From the NCBI RefSeq assembly GCF_900128975.1, contig NZ_FQVC01000002.1:186001-250000 (forward strand): DNA of 64,000 nucleotides, read 5' to 3'. The notes below the pieces were generated by a model. That model saw only the letters and a program-made list of their open reading frames with translations. It was not told the DNA's origin and did not search any database. Shown here one piece after another: positions 7,943 through 15,521 of this stretch (positions are counted from its first letter, which is position 1; every line of letters begins with the position of its first letter). The position numbers and the translations under genes are program-made. The DNA is from Devosia limi DSM 17137. Its GTDB lineage: Bacteria; Pseudomonadota; Alphaproteobacteria; Rhizobiales; Devosiaceae.

Positions 7943-9315
7943 TTTGTTGGCTTGGCCGGCACTGCGAAGAGGTCGTATTCGTCGCTATCGGTGACGGTGA
8001 CCGAGACGAGGTCGCCTACCTTGATACCGTCGGCATCGGAGACGATGACCTGGCCGTCGATCTCGGGCGCATCCCACTTGGAGCGGGCGATGACGCGGTT
8101 GTTGTCGGGATCGACATCATCCACCAGCACGTCGATTGTGCGGCCGACCTTCTTGGCCAGCTGACCGGCCGAAACGTTTTGCGCCACTTCCATCAGGCGC
8201 TCGAAGCGGTCCTGCATGACATCATCGGGGACGATGCCATCGAGTTCATTGGCGGGAGCGCCGGTGACAGGCTCGTATTTGAAGCAGCCGGCGCGGTCGA
8301 TCTCGGCTTCCTCGATGAAATCGAGCATGACCTCGAAATCTTCTTCGGTTTCGCCGGGGAAGCCAACGATGAAGTTGGAACGCACAGTCAGATCAGGGAC
8401 TTGGCGCTTCCAGTCGAGAATTCGATTCAGCGTCTTTTCCTGGTGGGCCGGGCGGCGCATGGCCTTGAGCACCTTGGGCGAGGCGTGCTGGAACGGAATA
8501 TCCAGATAGGGCAGCACCAGGCCCTCGGCCATCAGTTCCATCACCGCATCCACATGCGGATAGGGGTAGACATAGTGCAGGCGGACCCAGGCGCCGAGCT
8601 GGCCGAGTTCTTTGGCCAGGTCGTAGAACTTGGCTTTGACCGGGCGACCGCGATAATTGGACTCGGCATATTTGATGTCGAGGCCATAGGCCGACGTGTC
8701 CTGGCTGATCACCAGCAGTTCCTTGACGCCGCTGCGGATCAGCCCCTCGGCTTCGCCGAGAATGCCGGCTGCGGGGCGCGAGGCGAGATCGCCGCGGATC
8801 TGCGGGATGATGCAGAAGGAGCAGCGATTGTTGCAGCCTTCGGAAATCTTGAGATAGGCGTAATGGCGCGGGGTGAGCTTGAGGCCCTGTTCCGGGACGA
8901 GATCGATGAAGCGGTTCGGCACCGGCGGCAGGTGCTCATGGACGGCGTTGACGACGTTTTCGTACTGATGCGGGCCGGAGATGGCGAGCACGGACGGGTG
9001 GGTCTTGCGGATCAGCTCTTCTTCGACGCCGAGGCACCCGGTGACGATGACGCGTCCGTTTTCGTTCAGCGCTTCGCCGATGGCCTCGAGGCTTTCCTGC
9101 TTGGCGCTATCGAGGAAGCCGCAGGTATTGACCAGCACGATATCGGCGCCGGCATAGTCGCGGCTGAAGGAGTAGCCCTGCGAGCGCAGGGTGGACATGA
9201 TGCGCTCGCTATCGACCAGCGCCTTGGGGCAACCGAGGCTGACAAGCCCGATCTTTGGGGCCTGGCCCGGATTGGCCGGCGCGATTGGCTGGGGAGCCTT
9301 GGTAAGGTTGGACAC
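7939..9315 (-). CDS. rimO: Ribosomal protein S12 methylthiotransferase RimO
   Basis: A 458-residue radical-SAM methylthiotransferase that adds a methylthio group to an Asp of ribosomal protein S12. The N-terminal MTTase domain carries three cluster cysteines (Cys29 in [12 protein letters not shown], Cys65, Cys94), the radical-SAM motif CNNRCSFC provides Cys161, Cys165 and Cys168, and a C-terminal TRAM domain follows. [12 protein letters not shown] and the [16 protein letters not shown] segment separate RimO from MiaB. GTG 9315 is the preferred start because the sequence becomes family-like only just after it; a longer frame to 9486 has an unconserved low-complexity lead. A GGGAAC site lies at a suitable distance. 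Confidence 0.95.
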   Translation of the reverse strand: MSNLTKAPQPIAPANPGQAPKIGLVSLGCPKALVDSERIMSTLRSQGYSFSRDYAGADIVLVNTCGFLDSAKQESLEAIGEALNENGRVIVTGCLGVEEELIRKTHPSVLAISGPHQYENVVNAVHEHLPPVPNRFIDLVPEQGLKLTPRHYAYLKISEGCNNRCSFCIIPQIRGDLASRPAAGILGEAEGLIRSGVKELLVISQDTSAYGLDIKYAESNYRGRPVKAKFYDLAKELGQLGAWVRLHYVYPYPHVDAVMELMAEGLVLPYLDIPFQHASPKVLKAMRRPAHQEKTLNRILDWKRQVPDLTVRSNFIVGFPGETEEDFEVMLDFIEEAEIDRAGCFKYEPVTGAPANELDGIVPDDVMQDRFERLMEVAQNVSAGQLAKKVGRTIDVLVDDVDPDNNRVIARSKWDAPEIDGQVIVSDADGIKVGDLVSVTVTDSDEYDLFAVPAKPTN

Positions 9316-9701
9316 TGAATGTTCCCGGAAATGCTCAGGCAGTGCCCCGTCCGCGCCGGGAGGGCGGGCCAAAGAGCAGCTGCGGATACTGAAAGTTGCC
9401 GACGTCATACTAGAAATGGCGAAAAAAGCAATGATCGTGTCTTGCCGATGATGAGGGGCGGCCATGCGTTGGGCGGAACTAATCACGGCGATGTGTGTGC
9501 GATGGATAGCAAAAGGGGGGCGCCAGGCAATTGCGAAAAGCCGCTAGATCGTGCGGTAGTAAGCGGGTAGTGCGGCCGGATCGGTCGCGAACAGTGAACA
9601 GAGTGTGCGGCTAAGACGGCTCACGGTGAATCGAATCAATAGGTTAGCTGCGCATCCCCGTTCTGTACGTGAATCAGGACATCCTCTTCGAAAGGCATTC
9701 C
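9316..9701. other. 386-base gap between divergent rimO and the DoxX-like gene
   Basis: No gene is supported here. Short open frames exist but lack conserved-looking sequence or a ribosome-binding site. Promoters for both divergent genes should lie in it. Two adjacent GAATC sites (9628-9637), matching the GANTC target of the alphaproteobacterial cell-cycle methylase CcrM, lie about 65 bases upstream of the DoxX-like start. Confidence 0.5.
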
Positions 9702-10085
9702 ATGTTTAATCGTCTCTCCGCCTACGCGCCGCAGGCCCTCGGCGTGCTCCGCATCGTTGCTGGCCTGTTGTTCCTGGCCCACGGTACCCAGAAGATCCTC
9801 GGCTTCCCCGCTACTGAAATGCAGCCGCCGATCGCCAGCATGTTCGGCGCGGCCGGCATCATCGAGATCGTCACCGGTATCCTGATCATCCTGGGCCTTT
9901 TCACCCGCCCGGCAGCGCTGATCGCCTCGGGTACGATGGCCGTGGCTTACTGGATGGTGCATGCGCCGATGAATGGCTTCCCGGTCAACAATGGCGGCGA
10001 CGCGGCCATCCTGTTCTGCTTCTTCTTCCTGTACCTGGTATTCGCCGGCCCGGGCGCCTGGAGCGTCGACAGCCGTCGCGCATAA
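9702..10085 (+). CDS. DoxX family membrane protein
   Basis: A 127-residue, four-helix DoxX-family protein. The segment LGVLRIVAGLLFLAHGTQKI, the FGAAGIIEIVTGILIILGLFTRPAALIA stretch split across helices 2 and 3, and a final aromatic helix FCFFFLYLVFAGPG are typical. The family includes subunits linked to quinone or thiosulfate oxidation and oxidative-stress membrane complexes, but most members, like this one, have no proven role. ATG 9702 is chosen over an in-frame GTG at 9669 because it has an AAAGG-like site and starts at the conserved MFNRLSAYAP. The gene is monocistronic and followed by a strong terminator. Confidence 0.88.
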   Translation: MFNRLSAYAPQALGVLRIVAGLLFLAHGTQKILGFPATEMQPPIASMFGAAGIIEIVTGILIILGLFTRPAALIASGTMAVAYWMVHAPMNGFPVNNGGDAAILFCFFFLYLVFAGPGAWSVDSRRA

Positions 10086-10100
10086 GCAACGCTGACTCAA

Positions 10101-10137
10101 AAAGGCCGCCGTGACATGGGTCGCAGCGGCCTTTTTG
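10101..10137. terminator. Intrinsic terminator after the DoxX-like gene
   Basis: AAAGGCCGC (10101-10109) pairs with GCGGCCTTT (10126-10134), followed on the plus strand by further T residues. It lies between convergent genes and, with A residues before the stem, can also serve the minus-strand gene at 10157. Confidence 0.85.
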
Positions 10138-10156
10138 TTGTGTGGAATTTGGCGGG

Positions 10157-10690
10157 TCAGGTGCGCGGCGAGGGCGGGGTCCGCTTGGCGGTACGCTTGG
10201 GCTTGAACACCTCGCCTGCCACTGTGGACGGCGCGCGAGACCCCGAGGGGGCATCGGGCGGGACGGGCTGATAGGGCGCCGGTTCAGTGGCCGGGGTGAT
10301 GTATTCGTCTGCCTCGGCGTAATCGTCCTCGCCTTCCTCGGCCAGGTCGCGAATGGCTTCGCGCACTTCATCGAGCAGGGAGGTTGAGTAACGCGAGCGA
10401 TTGACGCTCTCGCCGGAGCTCTCATGGGACTTGAACCAGACCAGTAGCGCTTCGCAGGCGATGCGCAGGCCGACCAGCGACAGAAGGCCAAATACGGCGA
10501 TTTCCAAAAGGCCCCAAAGGCCATTGCCGAAGCCATAGCCAAAGGTGAAGAACAGATGGCTGACGGCCCAGAGCAGAATGCCGGCCAGGCCGAGTGCGTA
10601 TAGAATCGGCACCAGCTTGGGCGACAGGATCGCATCGAGCTTGAACAGCGTCTGGCGGGTGAAGAGGCGTTTCAGATCATCCAACGTCAT
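10157..10690 (-). CDS. DUF4282 domain-containing membrane protein
   Basis: A 177-residue protein with two membrane helices in the first 90 residues (LVPILYALGLAGILLWAVSH and a second ending in EALLVWFKSHE), the layout of DUF4282 proteins. A soluble acidic and proline-rich tail follows. ATG 10690 is chosen because AAGGAG sits seven bases before it, and the protein then opens with MTLDDLKRLFTRQTLFKLD, the family's usual start. An upstream ATG at 10717 would add nine residues. It is a single gene between a terminator and an intergenic repeat. Function unknown; the family is common in bacteria. Confidence 0.82.
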   Translation of the reverse strand: MTLDDLKRLFTRQTLFKLDAILSPKLVPILYALGLAGILLWAVSHLFFTFGYGFGNGLWGLLEIAVFGLLSLVGLRIACEALLVWFKSHESSGESVNRSRYSTSLLDEVREAIRDLAEEGEDDYAEADEYITPATEPAPYQPVPPDAPSGSRAPSTVAGEVFKPKRTAKRTPPSPRT

Positions 10691-10739
10691 TTTGGGCTCC
10701 TTCGATATTTTCGCCATGCCGGCCTGCAAATGACGGCTG

Positions 10740-10850
10740 TTCTGCGCTTTCGGTGCTCACGTACCAAAGTACGCTGCGCTCCGGTTCTCGAAAACCGCCA
10801 TTCTCGGCTCGGCCTGCCAAAAATCTCTTCGGGCCCTGCATACCCATATC
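10740..10850. repeat. Likely dispersed intergenic repeat with nested palindromes
   Basis: Non-coding sequence between the DUF4282 gene and lipB with nested small palindromes, including CGTAC (10760-10764)/GTACG (10769-10773) and CGGTT (10782-10786)/AACCG. It resembles a dispersed intergenic element that I recall from rhizobial genomes, but there is only one copy in this window, so the repeat status is an inference. Confidence 0.4.
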
Positions 10851-10899
10851 CCTTGAGATTATCCAGCGCTCAGCAGTTTAGGCGTTGCGGTATCGGAGC

Positions 10900-11640
10900 T
10901 CAAAGCGTGCGCAGCAGGGCTTCGTCGGTGGTGGTGACTGTGGGGCCGAAGCGGGATTCGAAGGTGGTGCGCAGGGTCGAATCGACTTCGGGCATGGAGG
11001 CGAGCTGGCCGAGGTCCTCAAAGCTGGTGACGCCCTGATCGGTGATGCCGCAGGGGACGATGCCGGCATAGTGGTCGAGATCGGGTGAGATGTTCAGCGA
11101 AATGCCGTGGAATGTCACCCATTTGGAGACGCGGACGCCGATGGCGGCGATCTTGTCGGCGCGGCCGGGGCCCTTGTCGGGACGGTTGACCCAGACACCG
11201 ATGCGGCCGGCGCTGCGCTCAGCCACCACATTGTAGGCGGCGAGGGTGTCGATTACCCAGCCTTCGAGGCCCTGCACCAGGCAGCGGATGTCGCGGCCGC
11301 GCTCGCGCAGGTCGAGCATCAGGTAGGCTACGCGCTGACCGGGGCCATGATATGTGTATTGGCCACCCCGGCCGGCGTCATAAACCGGGAATCGATCGGT
11401 CAGCAGGTCGGCGGGCACGGCGGAGGTGCCGGCTGTGTAAAGCGGGGGATGCTCCAGCAGCCAGACGGCCTCACCGGCATCGCCAGCGGCAATGGCAGCG
11501 GCGCGGCGGCGCATGGCCTCCAGCGCCTCAGGATAGGGCATGGGGGCAGCCGAAATGACCCATTGGACGGGCATAAGGTCGGCGCGGGCCAGTTTATTGC
11601 CACTGTCGCAAGCGGTGGCTGCGGGTGTTAACGGTTCCAT
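10900..11640 (-). CDS. lipB: Lipoyl(octanoyl) transferase
   Basis: LipB moves octanoate from acyl carrier protein to the lipoyl domains of dehydrogenase complexes. The catalytic Cys197 lies in [13 protein letters not shown], the conserved Lys163 in [19 protein letters not shown] (split here at 162-179), and the substrate pocket [12 protein letters not shown] starts at 91. ATG 11640 gives 246 residues and keeps the polar lead usual in rhizobial LipB; ATG 11574 (MPVQWVI) is a reasonable alternative, and neither has a strong ribosome-binding site. It is divergent from the FliN-like gene with only about 80 bases between them. Confidence 0.93.
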   Translation of the reverse strand: MEPLTPAATACDSGNKLARADLMPVQWVISAAPMPYPEALEAMRRRAAAIAAGDAGEAVWLLEHPPLYTAGTSAVPADLLTDRFPVYDAGRGGQYTYHGPGQRVAYLMLDLRERGRDIRCLVQGLEGWVIDTLAAYNVVAERSAGRIGVWVNRPDKGPGRADKIAAIGVRVSKWVTFHGISLNISPDLDHYAGIVPCGITDQGVTSFEDLGQLASMPEVDSTLRTTFESRFGPTVTTTDEALLRTL

Positions 11641-11720
11641 AACCATCATTGCCAGACTATTACTCCACACAGAATCCGTGCGCCCAGCTTAGCGCCGGAG
11701 CGGAGTTCGAACCCTTATCT

Positions 11721-11954
11721 ATGAACACTCTAGACAATATTGAAGTGGACATCACTGTCGAGCTTGGTGCGGCAACCATGCCGATCCACCATTTGCTGCG
11801 CATGGGGCGTGGCGCGGTGATCGAACTCGATGCGATGGAAAATGATCCGCTCAAAATCTATGCTAACAATACACTGGTCGCCCGGGGCGAAGTCAGTGTC
11901 GAAGAAGGGCACCTGCGGGTGCTGATTTCTCAAAAGGCCTTCAAGCGGGGCTAA
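11721..11954 (+). CDS. FliM/FliN-family (SpoA domain) small protein, orphan
   Basis: A 77-residue protein that is almost only a SpoA/surface-presentation domain: IEVDITVELGAATMPIHHLL, then GRGAVIELDAMENDPLKIYAN and VARGEVSVEEGHLRVLIS. These are the usual FliN/FliM C-domain strands, where FliN forms the base of the flagellar C-ring. It lacks the N-terminal extension of standard FliN, and no other flagellar gene is in the window, so it may be a second or specialised copy. ATG 11721 starts the conserved block. A perfect hairpin terminator follows. The SpoA fold is secure; a role in the flagellar motor is only inferred. Confidence 0.8.
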   Translation: MNTLDNIEVDITVELGAATMPIHHLLRMGRGAVIELDAMENDPLKIYANNTLVARGEVSVEEGHLRVLISQKAFKRG

Positions 11955-11967
11955 TCAAAGTCGTACT

Positions 11968-12003
11968 GACGCAAAAGCCGCCCCATCGGGCGGCTTTTGC
12001 GTC
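11968..12003. terminator. Long perfect hairpin after the FliN-like gene
   Basis: GACGCAAAAGCCGCCC (11968-11983) pairs without mismatch to 11988-12003 around a four-base loop. The stem includes the AAAA/TTTT arms usual for a bidirectional intrinsic terminator. Confidence 0.8.
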
Positions 12004-12106
12004 TTCAGGGCTCGGCCAGAAAAGAATGTTTGCAGCGCAATGGCCGGGATTGCGGGGCTATCGGGGAAGTTTCCAACAGCTTGGTGGAATTCCTCGATTT
12101 AAGCGC

Positions 12107-12135
12107 TTGAGGTTCGGGCAGACCTTTGCTACATC
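12107..12135 (+). promoter_or_regulatory. Predicted housekeeping promoter of tRNA-Leu
   Basis: TTGAGG (12107-12112) and TACATC (12130-12135) are separated by 17 bases, a good match to the alphaproteobacterial sigma-70 pattern. The predicted start near 12142 leaves a leader of about 34 bases before the tRNA. Confidence 0.55.
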
Positions 12136-12175
12136 CCGGCTCGCTGCGCCCCCGGGCGTCGCTCTACCATGATGT

Positions 12176-12260
12176 GCGGTCGTGGCGGAATTGGTAGACG
12201 CGCAGCGTTGAGGTCGCTGTATCGCAAGATGTGGAAGTTCGAGTCTTCTCGACCGCACCA
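12176..12260 (+). tRNA. tRNA-Leu (anticodon GAG)
   Basis: The 85-base gene folds as a class II tRNA: acceptor arms GCGGTCG and CGACCGC pair perfectly, the D arm holds TTGGTAGACGC, the anticodon stem CAGCG/CGCTG encloses loop TTGAGGT with anticodon GAG (reads CTC), a long variable arm follows, and the T arm has GTTCGAGTC. The 3' CCA is encoded. A promoter-like pair of boxes lies upstream and a UUCG-capped terminator downstream. Confidence 0.97.
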
Positions 12261-12286
12261 GTCACTTTAAAATGTGACACAAAAAC

Positions 12287-12313
12287 AGGCCGCCCTTCGG
12301 GGCGGCCTTTTTG
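12287..12313 (+). terminator. Terminator of the tRNA-Leu transcript
   Basis: AGGCCGCCC (12287-12295) pairs with GGGCGGCCT (12300-12308) across a TTCG tetraloop, followed by a T run. Textbook intrinsic terminator, 26 bases after the tRNA. Confidence 0.9.
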
Positions 12314-12438
12314 TTGGCGCGATGGCAGGTGGCAGCTCCGCCGCCGCTGAAATCTCAAACCGTGATCAGTGTTGAATTGAGCCGGGGCGGCAACGAGCGC
12401 ACAATTGGCTTGGTTCCGATCTCACAGGGGAGGTTGCC

Positions 12439-12567
12439 ATGCATGACGCTAGACAGGCTGAGCAGGCGGGGCGAACTAAACGGCAGCATAAGCCACTTGG
12501 AGGCATTCTGGCGGGTATTGTCGTGTTGCTCTGGGCGCTGACTTCGGCGATGTGGGCTGAAATCTAG
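12439..12567 (+). CDS. Small membrane protein, 42 residues
   Basis: A very short reading frame with an excellent ribosome-binding site (GGGGAGG, five bases before ATG 12439). The peptide has a basic, polar start (MHDARQAEQAGRTKRQHKP) and then a single hydrophobic helix, LGGILAGIVVLLWALTSAMW, ending AEI and TAG at 12565-12567. This is the layout of a one-helix inner-membrane protein with a positively charged cytoplasmic N-terminus. I do not recognise a family. Its position after the tRNA terminator means it needs its own promoter within 12314-12438. A second peptide of the same design occurs at 15333. Confidence 0.6.
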   Translation: MHDARQAEQAGRTKRQHKPLGGILAGIVVLLWALTSAMWAEI

Positions 12568-12750
12568 GGCCACTGGCGGGCATAGCGGATAGTCGAAGGT
12601 TTGCGCCGGAAGCGTCGGCGCTGGCTGCGCCCGCTGTTACCCTCGGCGGGCGATTGCTCTGCTCGACTGAGCTGTGGGTGATCGCGCTTCAAAACACACT
12701 CACGCATAGCGGGGGCCGGCGGATCAGGTCCGCAGGCCCTTAAGAAGCGG

Positions 12751-12769
12751 GCCGCCCTACAGGGGCGGC
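12751..12769 (-). terminator. Hairpin after the small proline-rich lipoprotein gene
   Basis: GCCGCCC (12751-12757) pairs with GGGCGGC (12763-12769). It lies just past the stop of the minus-strand lipoprotein gene. No clear T run, so termination is tentative. The rest of 12568-12750 shows no gene. Confidence 0.4.
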
Positions 12770-12781
12770 GCCTGAGCTGTG

Positions 12782-12964
12782 CTAGTTGCTCGCAGGGGGA
12801 GTGGCGGCCGGGGCCTCTGCCGGGGGCGGAGTTGCCGCTGGCGGCACCGCGGCGGGCGCTTCGGCTGCGGGCGGTGGCGGTGGCGTTTCGGCGGGCGCAT
12901 CGCCGCAGGCGGCAAGCGTGAGCATGACGACGAGCGCTGCGGGCGCCATCAGGAACTTGGACAT
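12782..12964 (-). CDS. Small Pro/Ala-rich lipoprotein
   Basis: A 60-residue predicted lipoprotein. The signal peptide MSKFLMAPAALVVMLTLAAC ends in a good lipobox (LAAC-G), leaving a mature peptide of 41 residues made almost only of Ala, Pro and Glu (APAETPPPPPAAEAPAAVPP). A GGAG site lies seven bases before the ATG, which supports real translation. Such short Pro/Ala tails can span periplasm or wall, but no function can be assigned. The low-complexity sequence makes the opposite strand open too; I prefer this strand because of the signal peptide and ribosome-binding site. Confidence 0.65.
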   Translation of the reverse strand: MSKFLMAPAALVVMLTLAACGDAPAETPPPPPAAEAPAAVPPAATPPPAEAPAATPPASN

Positions 12965-13051
12965 GGGATCTCCATTTGGTTGGATTATCGATCTTGGTCG
13001 GGTCTGCTAGCGCTGGGACAGTCGGCCTGCATTGGGGCAAAGATGGGGCCT

Positions 13052-13429
13052 TCAGTTGCCGGCAGGCGAGGCCGGAGGGCGCTGAGCGGCCAGCTTGGCT
13101 GGCGCCTTGAAGCGCCAGGCATTCTCCAGACGCAGTGACAATTCCTCATCGGATATGGCCGACAGGCGGATCAGCACGACAGGCCAGCCGACATATTGAT
13201 CGGTCTCGAAGTAGATTTCGGGAGAGATTTCCATCAGCAAGATCTTCTGCTCAGTGGGACAGAGCAGCACGAGGGTATCTGCGTCCTTGAGGCGGACGAA
13301 AGGTTTGGTGCGGACGCACAGGGCCGGGGCGCCATGGCTGGTGGCGCGTTCAAGGCCGGGCAGGGCGCGGGCCGCAGCCAGGGCTTCGATGCGGGCAAAA
13401 GCGGGATCCAGGTCGGATGCTAGTCTCAT
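13052..13429 (-). CDS. MmcQ/YjbR family protein
   Basis: A 125-residue protein of the MmcQ/YjbR fold. Supporting segments are the start MRLASDLDPAFARIEALAAA, the strand block CVRTKPFVRLKDADTLVLLC and YFETDQYVGWPVVLIRLSAIS, where the family has its conserved Y-x-GWP-x-V-x-x-RL signature. The fold is described as DNA-binding-like, but members are generally uncharacterised. ATG 13429 has GGAG nine bases upstream; the frame stays open to 13717 but that lead shows no family sequence. It is divergent from mgtE with 123 bases between the starts. Confidence 0.82.
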   Translation of the reverse strand: MRLASDLDPAFARIEALAAARALPGLERATSHGAPALCVRTKPFVRLKDADTLVLLCPTEQKILLMEISPEIYFETDQYVGWPVVLIRLSAISDEELSLRLENAWRFKAPAKLAAQRPPASPAGN

Positions 13430-13552
13430 GGTCGGCCACTCCAACTTTGCAGTACAAAAATCGGCGGAGGCAGATGCTCTAGTCTGGCGCATCGGGAGCT
13501 GATTGGCTACAGCTGGGGGCGCCCCGAAACCCCGGAAACACAAGGGCCCCCA

Positions 13553-14965
13553 GTGAGCACAGATCCAGAGACAACACCCGGCCCCGAGGCCGGGATTGAC
13601 CCCAATACGCTGCGCGACAGCGAGGACCGGATCAGTCCGCTCTGGCTTGAACGCTTGCGGGCCTATCTGGCTGCAGGACGGGCGGACGATATTGCCACGG
13701 TGATGGAGCCGCTGCACGCGGCCGATGCCGGTGACGTGCTTGAATCGCTTGATCCCGACGAGCGGTTGGCGCTGGTCCGCATCCTGGGCGACAAGTTCGA
13801 CTATTCAGCGTTGACCGAGGTGGACGAGAGCGTCCGCGTCGACCTGATGGATGAATTGTCCAACGCCGATATCGCGCGCGGCGTGACCGGGCTGGATAAC
13901 GACGACGCGGTGACGATTCTCGAGGATCTGGAACAGGCCGACCGCGAGGACGTGCTGTCCCAACTGCCGACCTTCGAGCGTCTGAGCTTGAAGCGGAGCC
14001 TGGATTTCCCGGAGGAATCAGCCGGTCGGCGGATGCAGACCGATTTCATCGCCATTCCGCCGTTCTGGTCGGTGGGGCAGACGATCGACTACCTGCGCTC
14101 GGAGCCGGATCTGCCGGACGAGTTTTACCAGATCTATGTGGTGGATGCGTCCTACCAGGTGCTGGGGATCATCCCGCTCGACAAGTTCCTGCGTTCGCGC
14201 CGCGAGACGCGGATCGAAGACATCATGAATACCAATGTCATTCTGGTCGATGCTAATGAGGACCAGGAAGAGGCAGCGCGCGACTTCGAGCGATACGACC
14301 TGGTGGAAGTGGGCGTGGTGGATGAAAAGCGGCTGGTGGGCGTCCTGACCATCGACGACATCGTCGACGTGATCCACGAAGAGGCCGACGAGGACATCAA
14401 GCTGCTGGCCGGCGTCGGCGACGAGGATATCTCCGACGCGATCAGCGATACTGTGCGCAGCCGCGTGCCCTGGCTGGTGGTGAACCTGTTTACCGCAGTG
14501 ATGGTGTCGCTGGTCATCGGGCTGTTCAATGCGACTATCGAGCAGATGGTGGCGCTGGCCGTGCTGATGCCGATCGTGGCGTCGATGGGCGGCAATGCCG
14601 GCACGCAGACGATGACGGTGACGGTGCGGGCGCTGGCAATGCGCGAAATCGACGGACGGCGGCTGCGGCGCCTGATTACCCGTGAAATGGTCGTGGGGCT
14701 GATCAACGGCGTGATCTTCGCCATTCTGATCGGGGTGGTAACCGCGCTCCGATACGGTCAGGTGGACCTTGGAGCGGTCATCGGGCTGGCCATGGTGATC
14801 AATCTGGTTGTGGCGGGGACGGCGGGTATCCTGATCCCGCTGGCGCTGGACAAGCTCAAGGCTGACCCGGCAATCGCCTCGGCGGTGTTCGTGACCACGA
14901 TCACCGATGTGGTTGGATTCTTCGCGTTCCTCGGTATTGCGGGGCTGTGGTTCGGGCTGTTCTAG
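13553..14965 (+). CDS. mgtE: Magnesium transporter MgtE
   Basis: A 470-residue MgtE channel for Mg2+ uptake in the inner membrane. The order is the MgtE N-domain with acidic helices (about 40-160, LHAADAGDVLESLDPDER), two CBS domains (about 170-285, VVDASYQVLGIIPLDKFL and VVDEKRLVGVLTIDDIVDVI), a plug helix rich in Asp/Glu, then five membrane helices from about 305. VLMPIVASMGGNAGTQTMTV is the hallmark of the pore-forming membrane domain. The start is GTG 13553; the ribosome-binding site is weak. Cytosolic Mg2+ bound by the N and CBS domains is known to close the channel. Confidence 0.95.
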   Translation: MSTDPETTPGPEAGIDPNTLRDSEDRISPLWLERLRAYLAAGRADDIATVMEPLHAADAGDVLESLDPDERLALVRILGDKFDYSALTEVDESVRVDLMDELSNADIARGVTGLDNDDAVTILEDLEQADREDVLSQLPTFERLSLKRSLDFPEESAGRRMQTDFIAIPPFWSVGQTIDYLRSEPDLPDEFYQIYVVDASYQVLGIIPLDKFLRSRRETRIEDIMNTNVILVDANEDQEEAARDFERYDLVEVGVVDEKRLVGVLTIDDIVDVIHEEADEDIKLLAGVGDEDISDAISDTVRSRVPWLVVNLFTAVMVSLVIGLFNATIEQMVALAVLMPIVASMGGNAGTQTMTVTVRALAMREIDGRRLRRLITREMVVGLINGVIFAILIGVVTALRYGQVDLGAVIGLAMVINLVVAGTAGILIPLALDKLKADPAIASAVFVTTITDVVGFFAFLGIAGLWFGLF

Positions 14966-15332
14966 GCGGGTAATCCGCGAAAGGCAGCGTGGGGCTGGAT
15001 TTTTACAACATATCAAAGGCTTGCGCTGGGGCTTCGAGGGGCAGCAGGACGCTGGTTCGGACGAGAAAGTTGTTGGAATTATTGCCGCCTGCAGCCCCCA
15101 GGAGGCGCCGTCCTGCTTCGCGCAAAGGGCTTTCCCCTGGCCAGTCCGGCATGGCTAAAATGCCGCTCTTTGCGCCGCTGCTCTCTTAACCCTGACGGTT
15201 CAGTGTCTGTGGACTGTGGCAACTTCGCCGCTTGCCAAGAGTTTGTGACGCAGTTAACGCTTTACTACCGCGTGCTGCGTGTGGGCCACACAGGGAGCAC
15301 TGCGGGAGTGAACGGCTGACAAGGAGCGGTAT
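14966..15332. other. 367-base gap after mgtE
   Basis: I see no supportable gene. A plus-strand frame at 14989-15189 is open but its peptide is arginine- and proline-rich and has no ribosome-binding site. The last 100 bases, which are more AT-rich, probably hold the promoter of the small membrane protein gene at 15333. Confidence 0.5.
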
Positions 15333-15434
15333 ATGCGAAGTCAACCGAAGTCCAATATCTGGCGTGCGGCGACCTGGACACTGGTCTGCCTGTTGTCAAT
15401 GGGACTGGTATTTTCCGTGGTTGCTGGCGTTTAG
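15333..15434 (+). CDS. Small membrane protein, 33 residues
   Basis: A short reading frame with a strong site, AAGGAG, six bases before ATG 15333. The peptide starts with a basic segment (MRSQPKSNIWRAA) and continues as one membrane helix (TWTLVCLLSMGLVFSVVAGV), ending at TAG 15432-15434. A strong terminator 33 bases downstream makes this a self-contained transcription unit. It is too short for most gene finders. I do not recognise a family; design and size resemble the 42-residue peptide at 12439 but the sequences are not clearly homologous. Confidence 0.6.
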   Translation: MRSQPKSNIWRAATWTLVCLLSMGLVFSVVAGV

Positions 15435-15466
15435 ACGCTAAAGTTCTTTCACTGACACCAAATTTG

Positions 15467-15499
15467 GAAGGGCGCCCGGCCACTGGGCGCCCTTCTCTT
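15467..15499 (+). terminator. Terminator of the 33-residue peptide gene
   Basis: GAAGGGCGCCC (15467-15477) pairs perfectly with GGGCGCCCTTC (15485-15495), loop of seven, then TCTTATT. It separates the small gene from the glutathione transferase start 23 bases further on. Confidence 0.85.
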
Positions 15500-15521
15500 A
15501 TTCCACCCCCGAGGCAATCCG

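Noticed and set aside
9319..9570. Short plus-strand frame in the rimO-doxX gap
   Set aside because: No ribosome-binding site; peptide is arginine/cysteine-rich and unlike a conserved protein.
12782..13138. Glycine-rich frames on the plus strand opposite the Pro/Ala lipoprotein
   Set aside because: They are complements of the CCN/GCN repeats; the minus strand has the signal peptide and ribosome-binding site.
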